Program-made: the position numbers and the translations under genes
Shown here: piece by piece, positions 1 to 8,504 of the stretch
Numbering within the stretch: position 1 is the first letter of the stretch
How the letters are laid out: every line of letters begins with the position of its first letter
DNA from: Bacteroidetes bacterium HGW-Bacteroidetes-12
GTDB lineage: Bacteria > Bacteroidota > Bacteroidia > Flavobacteriales_E > Vicingaceae
Direction of reading: 5' to 3'
DNA: 10,455 nucleotides
NCBI GenBank assembly: GCA_002841035.1
Contig: PHDR01000062.1
Coordinates: forward strand, 1-10,455
Notes under the pieces: model-generated
The model's input: the letters and a program-made list of their open reading frames with translations, nothing else
The model's database searches: none
What the model was told of the DNA's origin: nothing

Positions 1-3000
1 TTACATAATAGGTAGTAGTTGTGGGTGGATTTACAGTTGGATTGAGGGCATTTACATCATTGATAAACACATTGGGCGACCATACATAAGTGCTTGCTGA
101 ATCTAAGTTGTTGCCTATGCTTGCTGTATCTCCACTGTTTATGGTAACAGCTACCCCTGCGTTTGCGGGTGTTATTTCCTCTAAGCTAAAATTATCCATA
201 TAATAGTAGGCTTGTTTATTATCTGGTAAGCCAACCGATGCCATAGAACCATTACATAAAGTATCGGTCCAATTATCTTGGTGCAAGTTGCCTATGGTGA
301 TGTAATTTTCATTTCCAACAGCAGTATAGCTTCCTTCTATTCGCATCCAATTGAGTTTATCAGTATAAAAAACAGTGCTGTCTGCCATTACGTGCGGCTG
401 TATATATATTAAATAGGGAGAAGTACCTAAGGTAGGATCCATAGGGGTAGGCGAAAAATAAGCATCACTGCGGTTTACGGCACAATTAAAAGTATCTGCC
501 AATGAAATGTAGTACGACAAGCAATACTGCTTCCCTGAGCTTAGCGTAACACTAGTTTTAGCGATAACAGGCTCTCTAATACTAACATTTGGAGGAGAAC
601 TTGAATTAGATGCAAAATAAGTGCATCCAAAGTAATAAGTACCATGTTGAGCAGCTTGATAGCCGTAAGGAAAATTAGGACCACAACTGCTAATAGGACA
701 CACATCAGGAGAACCAAATTGCGGAAATTCCCAAGGAGCAAGCATCGCATAACCGGTAGTATCCCAATTAATGTCTTCAATGCTTCCATTGAGAATTAAA
801 TTAGAAGCACCTGTTTTGTTATGGGTAATTCGGTTGTTGGCTGTTCCTATAGGAAATTCCATGCAATCGTTAAAATATAAGGCTTCTTGTATGAAATTCC
901 CTAACAAGTTACGAGCCAACACGGTGGCATCGCCTCCTTGTTGGATGCAGATGTTCCCTATGGTGTAGAGGGTGGTGCTGTCAGCCATCGTTAACACATA
1001 ATTGGTGTCTAACAAACTAGTTAGCCAAATTTCGTTTACGGCTTTGGTGTTATGCTCTGCCACATTGGTAGGGATAATGCTGTTGTTGGTGCTTTGTGCC
1101 GTAGCCAAATCGTTACTGCCTATCAGTTCGTTGGTGGTGCTTATTTTTCCAATGTTTTGGTTCAGCTCTTGGTTAAAAAAGCTACTCAGTTCGTTATCTG
1201 CCATTAACGTTCCTGTAGTGTCTGTTTTTATCAAATGGAAGGCTTGTCGTTTTTTCAAAAATTTATCCACGGCACTGTTGCCCGCACTGTCTGCTTGGTG
1301 CAGCAAGGCTTTGGCATTGTCTAAGGGATTACCCAACCGAGCAGTACAGAAAGGAGGTAAGCCAGTAGCGGTAAATAATCCACCTCCTGGTGTAGTGCTT
1401 GGAAAATATTCAGCTCCTGGAAAATCCGACCCATTACTACACGGAAAAGTTTTAAAGCCACCAACAGCACAATTTTGTGGACCTACATTGGGCTTGCAAA
1501 ACAGTGGAGAGTTGGTGTTGGCACCAGGTGTAAATAAGGTAAAGGTATGGTTGAGGGTAATGTTATTGTTATCATTTCTTCCCCACTCGTTGCCACTGGG
1601 CTGTGTAGCAGAGCCTTGTTGCCCTATAATGGCTCCATTTGCCAGCACTAAACCATATTGTGCTTTGTTCATTATATTGGTTCTAAACTGCGAGAGGCTG
1701 TTGGGCTGGTCAAAGAGTACACCTACATCTACAAAATTAATGGTATTGCAGGTAACTACACTTCCTTGGCAGTTGTTCAGGTAAATGCCCGTAATGGCAT
1801 TATTAAAGTTGGTAGCAGAGGGAATGGTGCTGTTATTAGTGGTGCTAATGTTGGTGTTGTTACTTACCAAAGCACCTTCGCACGAGTTTAAGCGTATCAC
1901 TTGCTTGGGTGAGTTGGTGTTAAATTTAACCGAAAGTTCGTTGTTGATGTCAATGTTGAGCATGTTGTTCACATTTTCAAACAACAGGGCATTGCGTTCA
2001 CAGTTTTTTACCGTGTTGTTGGTCACATTTACACTGCCTGTAACTGCATTGCTGCCTGCCAAACTTTGCATCCATATCCCTTGGTTGCAATAGGTGTTGG
2101 TACCCGTAACATCTATTTTATTGTTGGCAAGTTGTATGTTTTGTGTGATGACTTGAGTACTGTTGCGGTTGATAAAAATACCTGTTGCATAGTTATTAAT
2201 CGTATTGCCTGTGATGGTATAAGTTAATATTGCTACAGAACCACTACCAGATAGGGTATTAAAAACAGCCAATCCGAAGCGTCCAGTATTGTTGGTAAAA
2301 ATAGGAAATGAGGGTGATGTTAGCGTATTGGTCAATTCATTATTGATAAAACTAATGTTTCTATAATCAGAAATGTTCGCTCCTCTGTAGCAATTATTAA
2401 AGGTATTTTTTTCTTTGTTATTGGTACCTCCTATGGTCATAGAGAAAACATTTCTTGGGTCTGTAGCCCAAACTCCTACTCCTGTCATAAAGTTACCTCT
2501 AGTAACATAACCAGTAAGGTTGGCAAACTGGTTATTGATAACGGTAAAATTAGCATCAAATACCTTAATACCAAAATCTAAGTAATCGAACAGGTTGTGG
2601 GTAGATTTTCCGAAACTGTTTATGCCTATGGTAGCTGTTGTAAAAGAACTCAACACGCCATGCTGGCTGCGTGTGTTGGGAGTAGTAGAAGTAATTACAC
2701 TGCCCAACGGATAAATGGCAGTATTGTTATTGAACAAGTTATCTTTTAATGTAGCAAAAGAACCGTTATTAAAATTGGTTTGATACAATGTTGCAGGAAA
2801 GTTTCTGCAGGTAAAAATGGTGTTGCCTACTTGTATGTTGGCAGGGATTTGGTTTGCTGTAAATACAGAAGAAAGTTTTATTCCAGTGATGTTACGGTTA
2901 AAGATGGTTCGGTCTACGGTTATAAAACCACCCTCCATCCAATGGATGGCATTGTTGGCATCTTCAATAATGGTGTAGTTCTCTACTACTAAATTAGCTC

Positions 3001-5881
3001 CATTGGTAACGGTAATTTCTTCCCACAGTTGGGTACAAGAAAACAGGTGGCATTTGCTAAGGGTTAGCGTAACTGATGGGTCTATAGCTATTCTCGCTCC
3101 TGCTGCCATTCTGAATTTTACATTGGTATAAGTGGTAGTACTCGTAATGGTAAACAACCCTTGCACATCTACCACCGAGCCATTAGGGATGGAAATGGCT
3201 GAGGTGGAACCGTTGGGAAGGGTGAGGGTGGTTGGGAGGATGCAGTCTGGGTTGGTAATGCAATTGGGGGCAACAGTAACAGTAACAGAAGAAGTGGCAG
3301 TACATCCATTAACATCTGTAGCAGTAACAGTAAAAGTGGTAGTAGTTGTAGGAGAAACTACATAAGGATTACCTAAAAAATTTCCAGGATTCCACACATA
3401 TGTAGTTGCACCACTAGCGGTTAATGTTACAGATTCCCCTGTGCAAATGGATGTAGTTGATGCGGTAACAGACAAATTTATAGTTGAATTAACTACTTCA
3501 ATAATAGCTGTTACATCATACACACAACCTGAACTTGATGTGTATGTATAAGTAATACTATGATTTCCAACACCCGCCAACGAAGGGTCGAAACTATAAA
3601 TTCCCGTACTGGAGTTAAACATAACCCCATTACCACTAAATACACCACCCGATGGAGCAACATACAATGATAAATCAGGTAAAATTTGATTGATACATAA
3701 TGTTGAAGGAGGTGTGAAAAGCGGTTGTGTCCCATCAACAAGAATAGAAATTTCGTCTATTAATACATAAGTAGAATGATTAGTAGGATTTGATGTACTG
3801 TAAGCAGCATTAATAATGGTAAGATAATTAATAGGAAATGTATTAGAGTTCGTAAAAGGGATACTAAAATAATTCCATTGGTTATTGTTTGGTACGATTT
3901 GATATGCTAACGTACTAAGAGTTGCTGGAGTAGAATTAAACCAACCAAATATTGGGGGTACTTGATTTTGAGTACCCGCAAAAATTAAAGTTGCAGGTAA
4001 ATTTTGTGAACCGAAAAAATTATTAGCAACCCTCGCCCTAAAAGAAAGAACATAATTTACACTTGAATTAGGTTGTATCGGACTGCTTAAATTATTTTGT
4101 ATAGCTTCGTTGCCTGTATTATGTACAGCCCATAATCCCAACATAGCATTGTTTAAATTAGCACCATTGTTCCATGTATCAGATGTTGGATTGCAATATG
4201 TAGTAGGAACAGTAATATTGAAATTAGTAATCGGTATACAATTTCTAACGTACAAATCTGGTGTTGCAGAAAAAGGATTCCAACAATTGATTGATGGAGG
4301 TGGAATTTCACTAAAATTTCCCATCTGCCCACAGTTTAAGTTATTTTCAAACCCTCCATTAGTTATTACATCACAAGCATTTGGAATGCAGCTTCCATTT
4401 AAAACGTATATATATATGTAAGTAATATTCCCCCTGTTACCATTACTAGAAACAGGAATATAACGTAATAAAGCCAAACCAATTGATGTTGCAGTATAAT
4501 TAAAAGTAGTACCTGAGGTCGTATTAACAGTTCCGTTACCGTAAATATCTTGTAAACATTCAAAACTAACAGCATTAAAATCATTTGATAATATCCCTGT
4601 TACAGGAATAGTGTTCCCTACTGCTACAGTATATTGAAAAAAACTATTTGCACCTATTCCATCATTTATTCCTGCAACTTGTAATCCCGGGCAAGCAGTT
4701 CCTCCGTAATTAAAAAAATTAAGGTTGGCAGCATTTCCGTAAAAGGTATTTACAGTGTATCCAATATCACACAACACCTTTCGTTCTTCCGATTTTAAAT
4801 ACCTTTTCATAAATGTTGCTCCCGTCCCATTAGCATCAGACATCACATAATATTCATCGTTTGGAAATGAATTAGGAGTATGGCACATATCCTCTAAATG
4901 ACTTAAGCTACTTGGTGCAGCAAATGTTGAAGGTGTATATGCAGCTTGATTAACACTTCCCGTAAATTGAATATGTGTAGAACAATTAAATGGGCTAGGT
5001 GTCATTACATTAGGATTAAGAGAAGTGTTAAACCCAAAATTATATAATGAACAACTTCCTGTATTAGTTATTAAGGGTTGATTAGTTGAAGTTTGTAAAA
5101 ACAAATCATACCGAGAATAATATTGATTGTTTACACCTAATTTTGACGCTCCATTAGCATCAATTAATGAAGCAAATCCAAGTGCATGAGTTGCCTCATG
5201 TAAAGCGACAGTATACATATCGTATAATCCAACAAGAGTTGTTTGAGATAAATCAGTATGCCAATTAATAGTAGGGTCAGAAAAATTAAAAGCTACTACA
5301 CCGTGATAAAAAGACGCATTTGGTCCACCTAACGAATTTAATGGAGAGGTTACATTGGTATAAGAATTCGTTCCTGAGTTAATGGTTTTCCATATTTCGT
5401 TATCAACAATACCTCTAAATGTTGGAGCATTTGAAGGCATAGTATAAAAACCACTCGCTAAACCTAAAACACCACTGGTAGCTGGACTCGAAATAATATT
5501 TGCAATATCTCTTACCCAAATATTTACTTTTACATTAGGATTAGCAGGCACAATAAATTGCGACAAATCATTAAAAAGCTGACAAATAACATTTCTTCTT
5601 GCAACCTGAATCGGAGAACTTCCATCCATACCACTATTTGCTTCAAAATAAAGGTCAAAATATCCACCGCTACATAAAAATACAGATTTTTGAACATTAT
5701 TGCTATCTAATCTCGTATCAATTCTAATGTCTTCTAAAGAATATTTAGTTCCAAATCTATCAAAAACTTCATCAAATATTCCATTTGGTGACATTTCCTG
5801 ATTAATGTTTTGTTGTGTTGACTGACTGCACACAAAATTTGCTATCGTAGCAAACAAAAAGATAAAGACTATTTTTTTCAT
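1..5881 (-). CDS. Giant secreted multidomain metalloprotease / beta-helix protein, likely type IX cargo (3' end outside window)
   Basis: One open frame runs from the ATG at 5879-5881 to the window edge: 1960 codons, no stop, C-terminus missing. Residues 1-20 (MKKIVFIFLFATIANFVCSQ) are a signal peptide; the Cys has no good lipobox. Residues 21 to about 400 form a zinc metalloprotease domain: HEATHALGF with H228, E229 and H232, a candidate third ligand H328 in LSHLED, a candidate Met-turn M347 (YYVMSD), and a closing CDIGYTV. Further domains, with rough limits: cadherin/Ig-like 418-494; jelly-roll-like 500-710 (starts ITNGGFE); gliding-type Ig/PKD repeats 711-798 and 800-874; right-handed beta-helix 880-1470, rich in short NN/GI/NT turns; alpha-helical region 1516-1673; second jelly-roll-like 1691-1903 (LILNGSIED to YYYMDNFSLEE); and another PKD-like repeat from 1905. 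This architecture suggests a cell-surface or released protein exported by the type IX system, whose sorting domain would lie beyond the window. The closest protease resemblance is to leishmanolysin-like (M8) enzymes, with moderate certainty. The substrate is unknown. Codon use differs between segments (see findings). Confidence 0.9.
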   Translation of the reverse strand, partial: MKKIVFIFLFATIANFVCSQSTQQNINQEMSPNGIFDEVFDRFGTKYSLEDIRIDTRLDSNNVQKSVFLCSGGYFDLYFEANSGMDGSSPIQVARRNVICQLFNDLSQFIVPANPNVKVNIWVRDIANIISSPATSGVLGLASGFYTMPSNAPTFRGIVDNEIWKTINSGTNSYTNVTSPLNSLGGPNASFYHGVVAFNFSDPTINWHTDLSQTTLVGLYDMYTVALHEATHALGFASLIDANGASKLGVNNQYYSRYDLFLQTSTNQPLITNTGSCSLYNFGFNTSLNPNVMTPSPFNCSTHIQFTGSVNQAAYTPSTFAAPSSLSHLEDMCHTPNSFPNDEYYVMSDANGTGATFMKRYLKSEERKVLCDIGYTVNTFYGNAANLNFFNYGGTACPGLQVAGINDGIGANSFFQYTVAVGNTIPVTGILSNDFNAVSFECLQDIYGNGTVNTTSGTTFNYTATSIGLALLRYIPVSSNGNRGNITYIYIYVLNGSCIPNACDVITNGGFENNLNCGQMGNFSEIPPPSINCWNPFSATPDLYVRNCIPITNFNITVPTTYCNPTSDTWNNGANLNNAMLGLWAVHNTGNEAIQNNLSSPIQPNSSVNYVLSFRARVANNFFGSQNLPATLIFAGTQNQVPPIFGWFNSTPATLSTLAYQIVPNNNQWNYFSIPFTNSNTFPINYLTIINAAYSTSNPTNHSTYVLIDEISILVDGTQPLFTPPSTLCINQILPDLSLYVAPSGGVFSGNGVMFNSSTGIYSFDPSLAGVGNHSITYTYTSSSGCVYDVTAIIEVVNSTINLSVTASTTSICTGESVTLTASGATTYVWNPGNFLGNPYVVSPTTTTTFTVTATDVNGCTATSSVTVTVAPNCITNPDCILPTTLTLPNGSTSAISIPNGSVVDVQGLFTITSTTTYTNVKFRMAAGARIAIDPSVTLTLSKCHLFSCTQLWEEITVTNGANLVVENYTIIEDANNAIHWMEGGFITVDRTIFNRNITGIKLSSVFTANQIPANIQVGNTIFTCRNFPATLYQTNFNNGSFATLKDNLFNNNTAIYPLGSVITSTTPNTRSQHGVLSSFTTATIGINSFGKSTHNLFDYLDFGIKVFDANFTVINNQFANLTGYVTRGNFMTGVGVWATDPRNVFSMTIGGTNNKEKNTFNNCYRGANISDYRNISFINNELTNTLTSPSFPIFTNNTGRFGLAVFNTLSGSGSVAILTYTITGNTINNYATGIFINRNSTQVITQNIQLANNKIDVTGTNTYCNQGIWMQSLAGSNAVTGSVNVTNNTVKNCERNALLFENVNNMLNIDINNELSVKFNTNSPKQVIRLNSCEGALVSNNTNISTTNNSTIPSATNFNNAITGIYLNNCQGSVVTCNTINFVDVGVLFDQPNSLSQFRTNIMNKAQYGLVLANGAIIGQQGSATQPSGNEWGRNDNNNITLNHTFTLFTPGANTNSPLFCKPNVGPQNCAVGGFKTFPCSNGSDFPGAEYFPSTTPGGGLFTATGLPPFCTARLGNPLDNAKALLHQADSAGNSAVDKFLKKRQAFHLIKTDTTGTLMADNELSSFFNQELNQNIGKISTTNELIGSNDLATAQSTNNSIIPTNVAEHNTKAVNEIWLTSLLDTNYVLTMADSTTLYTIGNICIQQGGDATVLARNLLGNFIQEALYFNDCMEFPIGTANNRITHNKTGASNLILNGSIEDINWDTTGYAMLAPWEFPQFGSPDVCPISSCGPNFPYGYQAAQHGTYYFGCTYFASNSSSPPNVSIREPVIAKTSVTLSSGKQYCLSYYISLADTFNCAVNRSDAYFSPTPMDPTLGTSPYLIYIQPHVMADSTVFYTDKLNWMRIEGSYTAVGNENYITIGNLHQDNWTDTLCNGSMASVGLPDNKQAYYYMDNFSLEEITPANAGVAVTINSGDTASIGNNLDSASTYVWSPNVFINDVNALNPTVNPPTTTTYYV

Positions 5882-5904
5882 AGTAGCAGGAATTTAGTTC
5901 ATAA

Positions 5905-5936
5905 CAAAGCTAAATTCTTTTTTCTACACCTCCAAA
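5905..5936 (-). promoter_or_regulatory. Bacteroidota-type promoter for the giant surface protein gene
   Basis: On the minus strand TTTG (5933-5936) is followed by a 20-base spacer and TAGCTTTG (5905-5912), matching the Bacteroidota consensus TTTG / TAnnTTTG. Transcription would start a few bases downstream, leaving a 5' leader of roughly 20 bases before the ATG at 5881. No strong Shine-Dalgarno is visible in that leader, which is usual in this phylum. The gene therefore probably has its own promoter despite following the acyl-CoA dehydrogenase by only 117 bases. Confidence 0.55.
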
Positions 5937-5998
5937 TTTATTTTTACCTGTCTATCAGCAAATTAATTTTGTTTACTACAAAAAATGGAAATAACCAG

Positions 5999-7138
5999 TT
6001 ACTTCAAAATTTCTCTCGAAATAACTAATTTTTGTATTTCTGAAGTTCCTTCACCTATCGTACAAAGTTTTGAGTCTCTGTAAAACTTCTCTACGGGGAA
6101 GTCTTTGGTATAACCATAGCCTCCAAAAATTTGTACTGCATCAGTAGAAACTCTAACCGCAACTTCCGATGAATAGTATTTTGCCATTGCAGAAACTTTG
6201 GTTACGTCCTTGTGTGCATCTTTTAAATGAGCCGCTTCATAAATCAATAACTCAGCAGCATCTATTTCGGTTGCCATATCGGCTAATTTAAAGGCAATTG
6301 CTTGAAATTTAGAAATGGGTTGGTTAAATTGCTCTCTTTCTTTGGAGTAGGCCAATGCTGCTTCATAAGCTCCTTTTGCAATTCCTAAACCTAGTGAAGC
6401 AATAGAAATTCTGCCTCCATCTAAAATTTTCATGGCTTGTATAAACCCTTCGCCAACATTTCCCAACACATTGTCTTTATGCACCCTACAATCAGCAAAA
6501 ATTAATTCTGCAGTTTCGGAAGCTCTCATTCCTAATTTATTTTCTTTTTTTCCTGATGAAAAGCCTGGTGTTCCTTTTTCGATAACAAATGCGGTCATGT
6601 TTCTGGAAGTACCTTTTTCGCCTGTTCGGGCAATAACTACAGCTACATTTCCCGAAATAGCATGTGTAATAAAGTTTTTAGCTCCATTTAGCACCCAATA
6701 ATCGCCATCTTGTTTAGCATTGGTGTTCATTCCTCCAGCATCAGAACCTGTATTGTGTTCGGTTAGTCCCCAAGCTCCTATCCACTCGGCTGTTGCTAGT
6801 TTAGGCAACCACTTTTTTCGTTGTTCTTCGTTTCCAAACATATAAATATGGTTGGTGCAGAGCGAGTTATGTGCAGCAACAGAAAGCCCTATTGAACCAC
6901 AAACTTTTGAAATTTCGGAAACAACTACCACATATTCGTTGTAACTCATTCCCGAGCCTCCATATTCTACGGGAACAACAGCTCCCATTAAGCCTAATTC
7001 TCCTAATTTTTTAAATACTTCAACAGGAAACTCTTGTGTTTCGTCCCATTTCATGATGTTTGGTCGGATTTCTTTTTCTGCAAAGTTTTTAATCATGTCA
7101 GCAATCATTCGCTGGTTTTCGGTCATTTCAAAATTCAT
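5999..7138 (-). CDS. Acyl-CoA dehydrogenase, short-chain/butyryl-CoA type
   Basis: A cytoplasmic FAD-dependent enzyme of 379 residues, the normal family length, that oxidises acyl-CoA to trans-2-enoyl-CoA and passes electrons to electron-transfer flavoprotein in fatty-acid or amino-acid breakdown. The first family signature is LTEHNTGSDAGGM (residues 125-137), with His where Pro is common. The second lies around QIFGGYGYTKDFP, followed by KFYRDSK. E363 in GEGTSEIQ sits where short- and medium-chain enzymes carry the catalytic base. Isovaleryl-CoA dehydrogenases have a non-acidic residue there, so a butyryl/short-chain type is favoured; exact chain length cannot be read from sequence. The ATG at 7136-7138 gives a complete N-terminus; M5 (MTENQ) is a possible alternative start. 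The gene lies 85 bases after apt with no clear terminator or good promoter between, so cotranscription is possible but unproven. Confidence 0.95.
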   Translation of the reverse strand: MNFEMTENQRMIADMIKNFAEKEIRPNIMKWDETQEFPVEVFKKLGELGLMGAVVPVEYGGSGMSYNEYVVVVSEISKVCGSIGLSVAAHNSLCTNHIYMFGNEEQRKKWLPKLATAEWIGAWGLTEHNTGSDAGGMNTNAKQDGDYWVLNGAKNFITHAISGNVAVVIARTGEKGTSRNMTAFVIEKGTPGFSSGKKENKLGMRASETAELIFADCRVHKDNVLGNVGEGFIQAMKILDGGRISIASLGLGIAKGAYEAALAYSKEREQFNQPISKFQAIAFKLADMATEIDAAELLIYEAAHLKDAHKDVTKVSAMAKYYSSEVAVRVSTDAVQIFGGYGYTKDFPVEKFYRDSKLCTIGEGTSEIQKLVISREILK

Positions 7139-7223
7139 ACTTATTTTTTTATAGTTTAAAAAGCAAATATCTTTTATTCTTGTTTAAAAATTTTAGCAAT
7201 TTCAATACAATTGCACCTTATTT

Positions 7224-7751
7224 TTAATAAGAAATTAGGTTGATGATGTTGTTTGTATATTGGTTTAATTTTTCTGTTCCATTTAAAAATTTAAGCTCCA
7301 CCACAAACGAAAAACCAGCTACGTTTGCTTTTTGCATGGTAACCAATTCGCCTGCTGCTGCTGCTGTGCCTCCTGTGGCTAATAAATCATCATGAATTAG
7401 CACATTCCACCCTTTTTTTATTATTTCTTGGTGCATTTCTACTTCGGCCGAACCGTATTCTAGCTCGTATTTATATGATATTGTTTTGTAGGGTAATTTT
7501 CCTTTTTTTCTGATAGGAATAAATGGGATTTGAAGTTTATTTGCCAATAAAATCCCAAAAAAGAAACCTCTGCTTTCAATTCCTATAATGGCATCTAAAT
7601 GCAAATTTTTGGTTTGTTTAGCCAATTCGTCCACTATTTCTGAACAAAGTTGTTGGTCTAAAAATATGGGTGTAATGTCTTTGAATAAGATGCCTGGCTT
7701 AGGAAAATCAGGCACTTCTCTTATGGCGTTATCTAGTTTTTTGCGAATCAT
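7224..7751 (-). CDS. apt: Adenine phosphoribosyltransferase
   Basis: This cytoplasmic purine-salvage enzyme joins adenine and PRPP to give AMP and pyrophosphate. The 175 residues are close to the roughly 180 of known Apt proteins. Family motifs occur in order: DFPKPGILFKDITP (residues 15-28), IESRGFFFG (58-66), RKKGKLPYKT (81-90, the flexible catalytic loop) and the PRPP-binding loop VLIHDDLLATGGT (117-129). The loop has His where Val is usual, just before the two conserved acidic residues; this should not abolish PRPP binding. The start MIRKKLDNAIREVPDFPKPG gives the expected N-terminal helix. It follows tsaB after 60 bases, and I found no convincing promoter in that gap. The assignment is firm. 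Confidence 0.97.
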   Translation of the reverse strand: MIRKKLDNAIREVPDFPKPGILFKDITPIFLDQQLCSEIVDELAKQTKNLHLDAIIGIESRGFFFGILLANKLQIPFIPIRKKGKLPYKTISYKYELEYGSAEVEMHQEIIKKGWNVLIHDDLLATGGTAAAAGELVTMQKANVAGFSFVVELKFLNGTEKLNQYTNNIINLISY

Positions 7752-7811
7752 TTTCGATTTTTTTATCAGCTTACAATTTTAAGCACTTATTGTTTGGTTA
7801 ACAAGCATCTT

Positions 7812-8501
7812 TCAAATTAATTTTTTAGCAACGGTACCAATAAAATCTTTCAAATAAAACGGCTCAAAATAAGCTACATCTTCGAACTGCTTGTTATTTA
7901 GTTTTTTTAATGCCAATTCATTAATTTCTATAGCTGATGGCAACACACTTTTATTAAAAATTGCATTTTTATTTTCTGCAAATAGTATTCGACATTTTTC
8001 TGCTCCATCTCCAAAGAAAATTATTTTTTGGTTAGCCAGAAATTTACTGAAAGAATTTTCATCCATTATTTTGGCTGAAATCGATTCAACTAACTCATTC
8101 TTAAAATTATAAATTGCGGTATAAACTTCCATTCTTCGAGCATCTATCATGGGGCAAAAAAGCAAGTTTTTATCTGTGATTTGTTTTGCCATACGCAATG
8201 CCATTGCTTGCAAGGTATCAACAGCAATTAATGGTTTGTTGAGTGCAAAACACAATCCTTTGGCTGTTGAAACTCCAATGCGAAGTCCAGTATAGGAACC
8301 TGGACCTCTGCTAATGGCTACAGCATCTACCTCTGCTAGTTTTTTGCCAGATTGCTGCATTACCTTTTCTATAAAAACGGTTATGTTTTCGGCATGGCTA
8401 AACGCTCCTCCTATTTCTTCTACAGCCAACAATTGCACTCCTTTTGTCAATGCAATTGAGCAAGTTTTTGTTGCTGTTTCTATCCCTAAAATTAAACTCA
8501 T
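7812..8501 (-). CDS. tsaB: tRNA threonylcarbamoyladenosine biosynthesis protein TsaB
   Basis: TsaB is the non-catalytic partner of TsaD in the complex that adds threonylcarbamoyl to A37 of ANN-decoding tRNAs. The 229 residues match the usual bacterial length (about 230). The N-terminus LILGIETATKTCSIALTKG is the first phosphate motif of the ASKHA actin-like fold. Residues 64-76, SRGPGSYTGLRIG, are the family hallmark, followed by STAKGL. The segment after residue 130 is divergent, as is normal for TsaB; the longer catalytic and metal-binding TsaD features are absent. Its ATG lies three bases after the stop of the OmpA-domain gene, so the two are probably cotranscribed and may be translationally coupled. 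TsaC, TsaD and TsaE are not in this window. Confidence 0.96.
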   Translation of the reverse strand: MSLILGIETATKTCSIALTKGVQLLAVEEIGGAFSHAENITVFIEKVMQQSGKKLAEVDAVAISRGPGSYTGLRIGVSTAKGLCFALNKPLIAVDTLQAMALRMAKQITDKNLLFCPMIDARRMEVYTAIYNFKNELVESISAKIMDENSFSKFLANQKIIFFGDGAEKCRILFAENKNAIFNKSVLPSAIEINELALKKLNNKQFEDVAYFEPFYLKDFIGTVAKKLI

Positions 8502-8504
8502 GCG

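Noticed and set aside
1002..1784. Plus-strand open frame of 260 codons opposite the giant gene
   Set aside because: It lies wholly antisense to the beta-helix region. Its translation is Leu/Val-rich low complexity, as expected from the reverse of Asn/Thr-rich repeats, and the minus-strand frame has clear domains.
4399..4420. TATATATA tract as a regulatory or origin-like element
   Set aside because: It lies in frame within the giant gene and simply encodes alternating Tyr and Ile.
5828..5881. Lipoprotein signal for the giant protein, because of the Cys at residue 18
   Set aside because: The residues before it (Asn-Phe-Val) do not form a lipobox; a standard signal peptide cut near CSQ fits better.
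5970..5998. Possible terminator after the acyl-CoA dehydrogenase (TGG and CCA arms before a T run)
   Set aside because: A three-base stem is too weak to call; the T run alone is common in this AT-rich sequence.
7139..7223. Promoter for the acyl-CoA dehydrogenase (GATATTTG near 7165)
   Set aside because: It misses the first T of TAnnTTTG, and the nearest upstream TTG is about 25 bases away, outside the usual spacing.
7769..7784. Possible terminator or attenuator hairpin between tsaB and apt (GCTTA and TAAGC arms)
   Set aside because: The stem is only five base pairs with two G-C pairs, and the run following it on the minus strand is A-rich, not a T tract.
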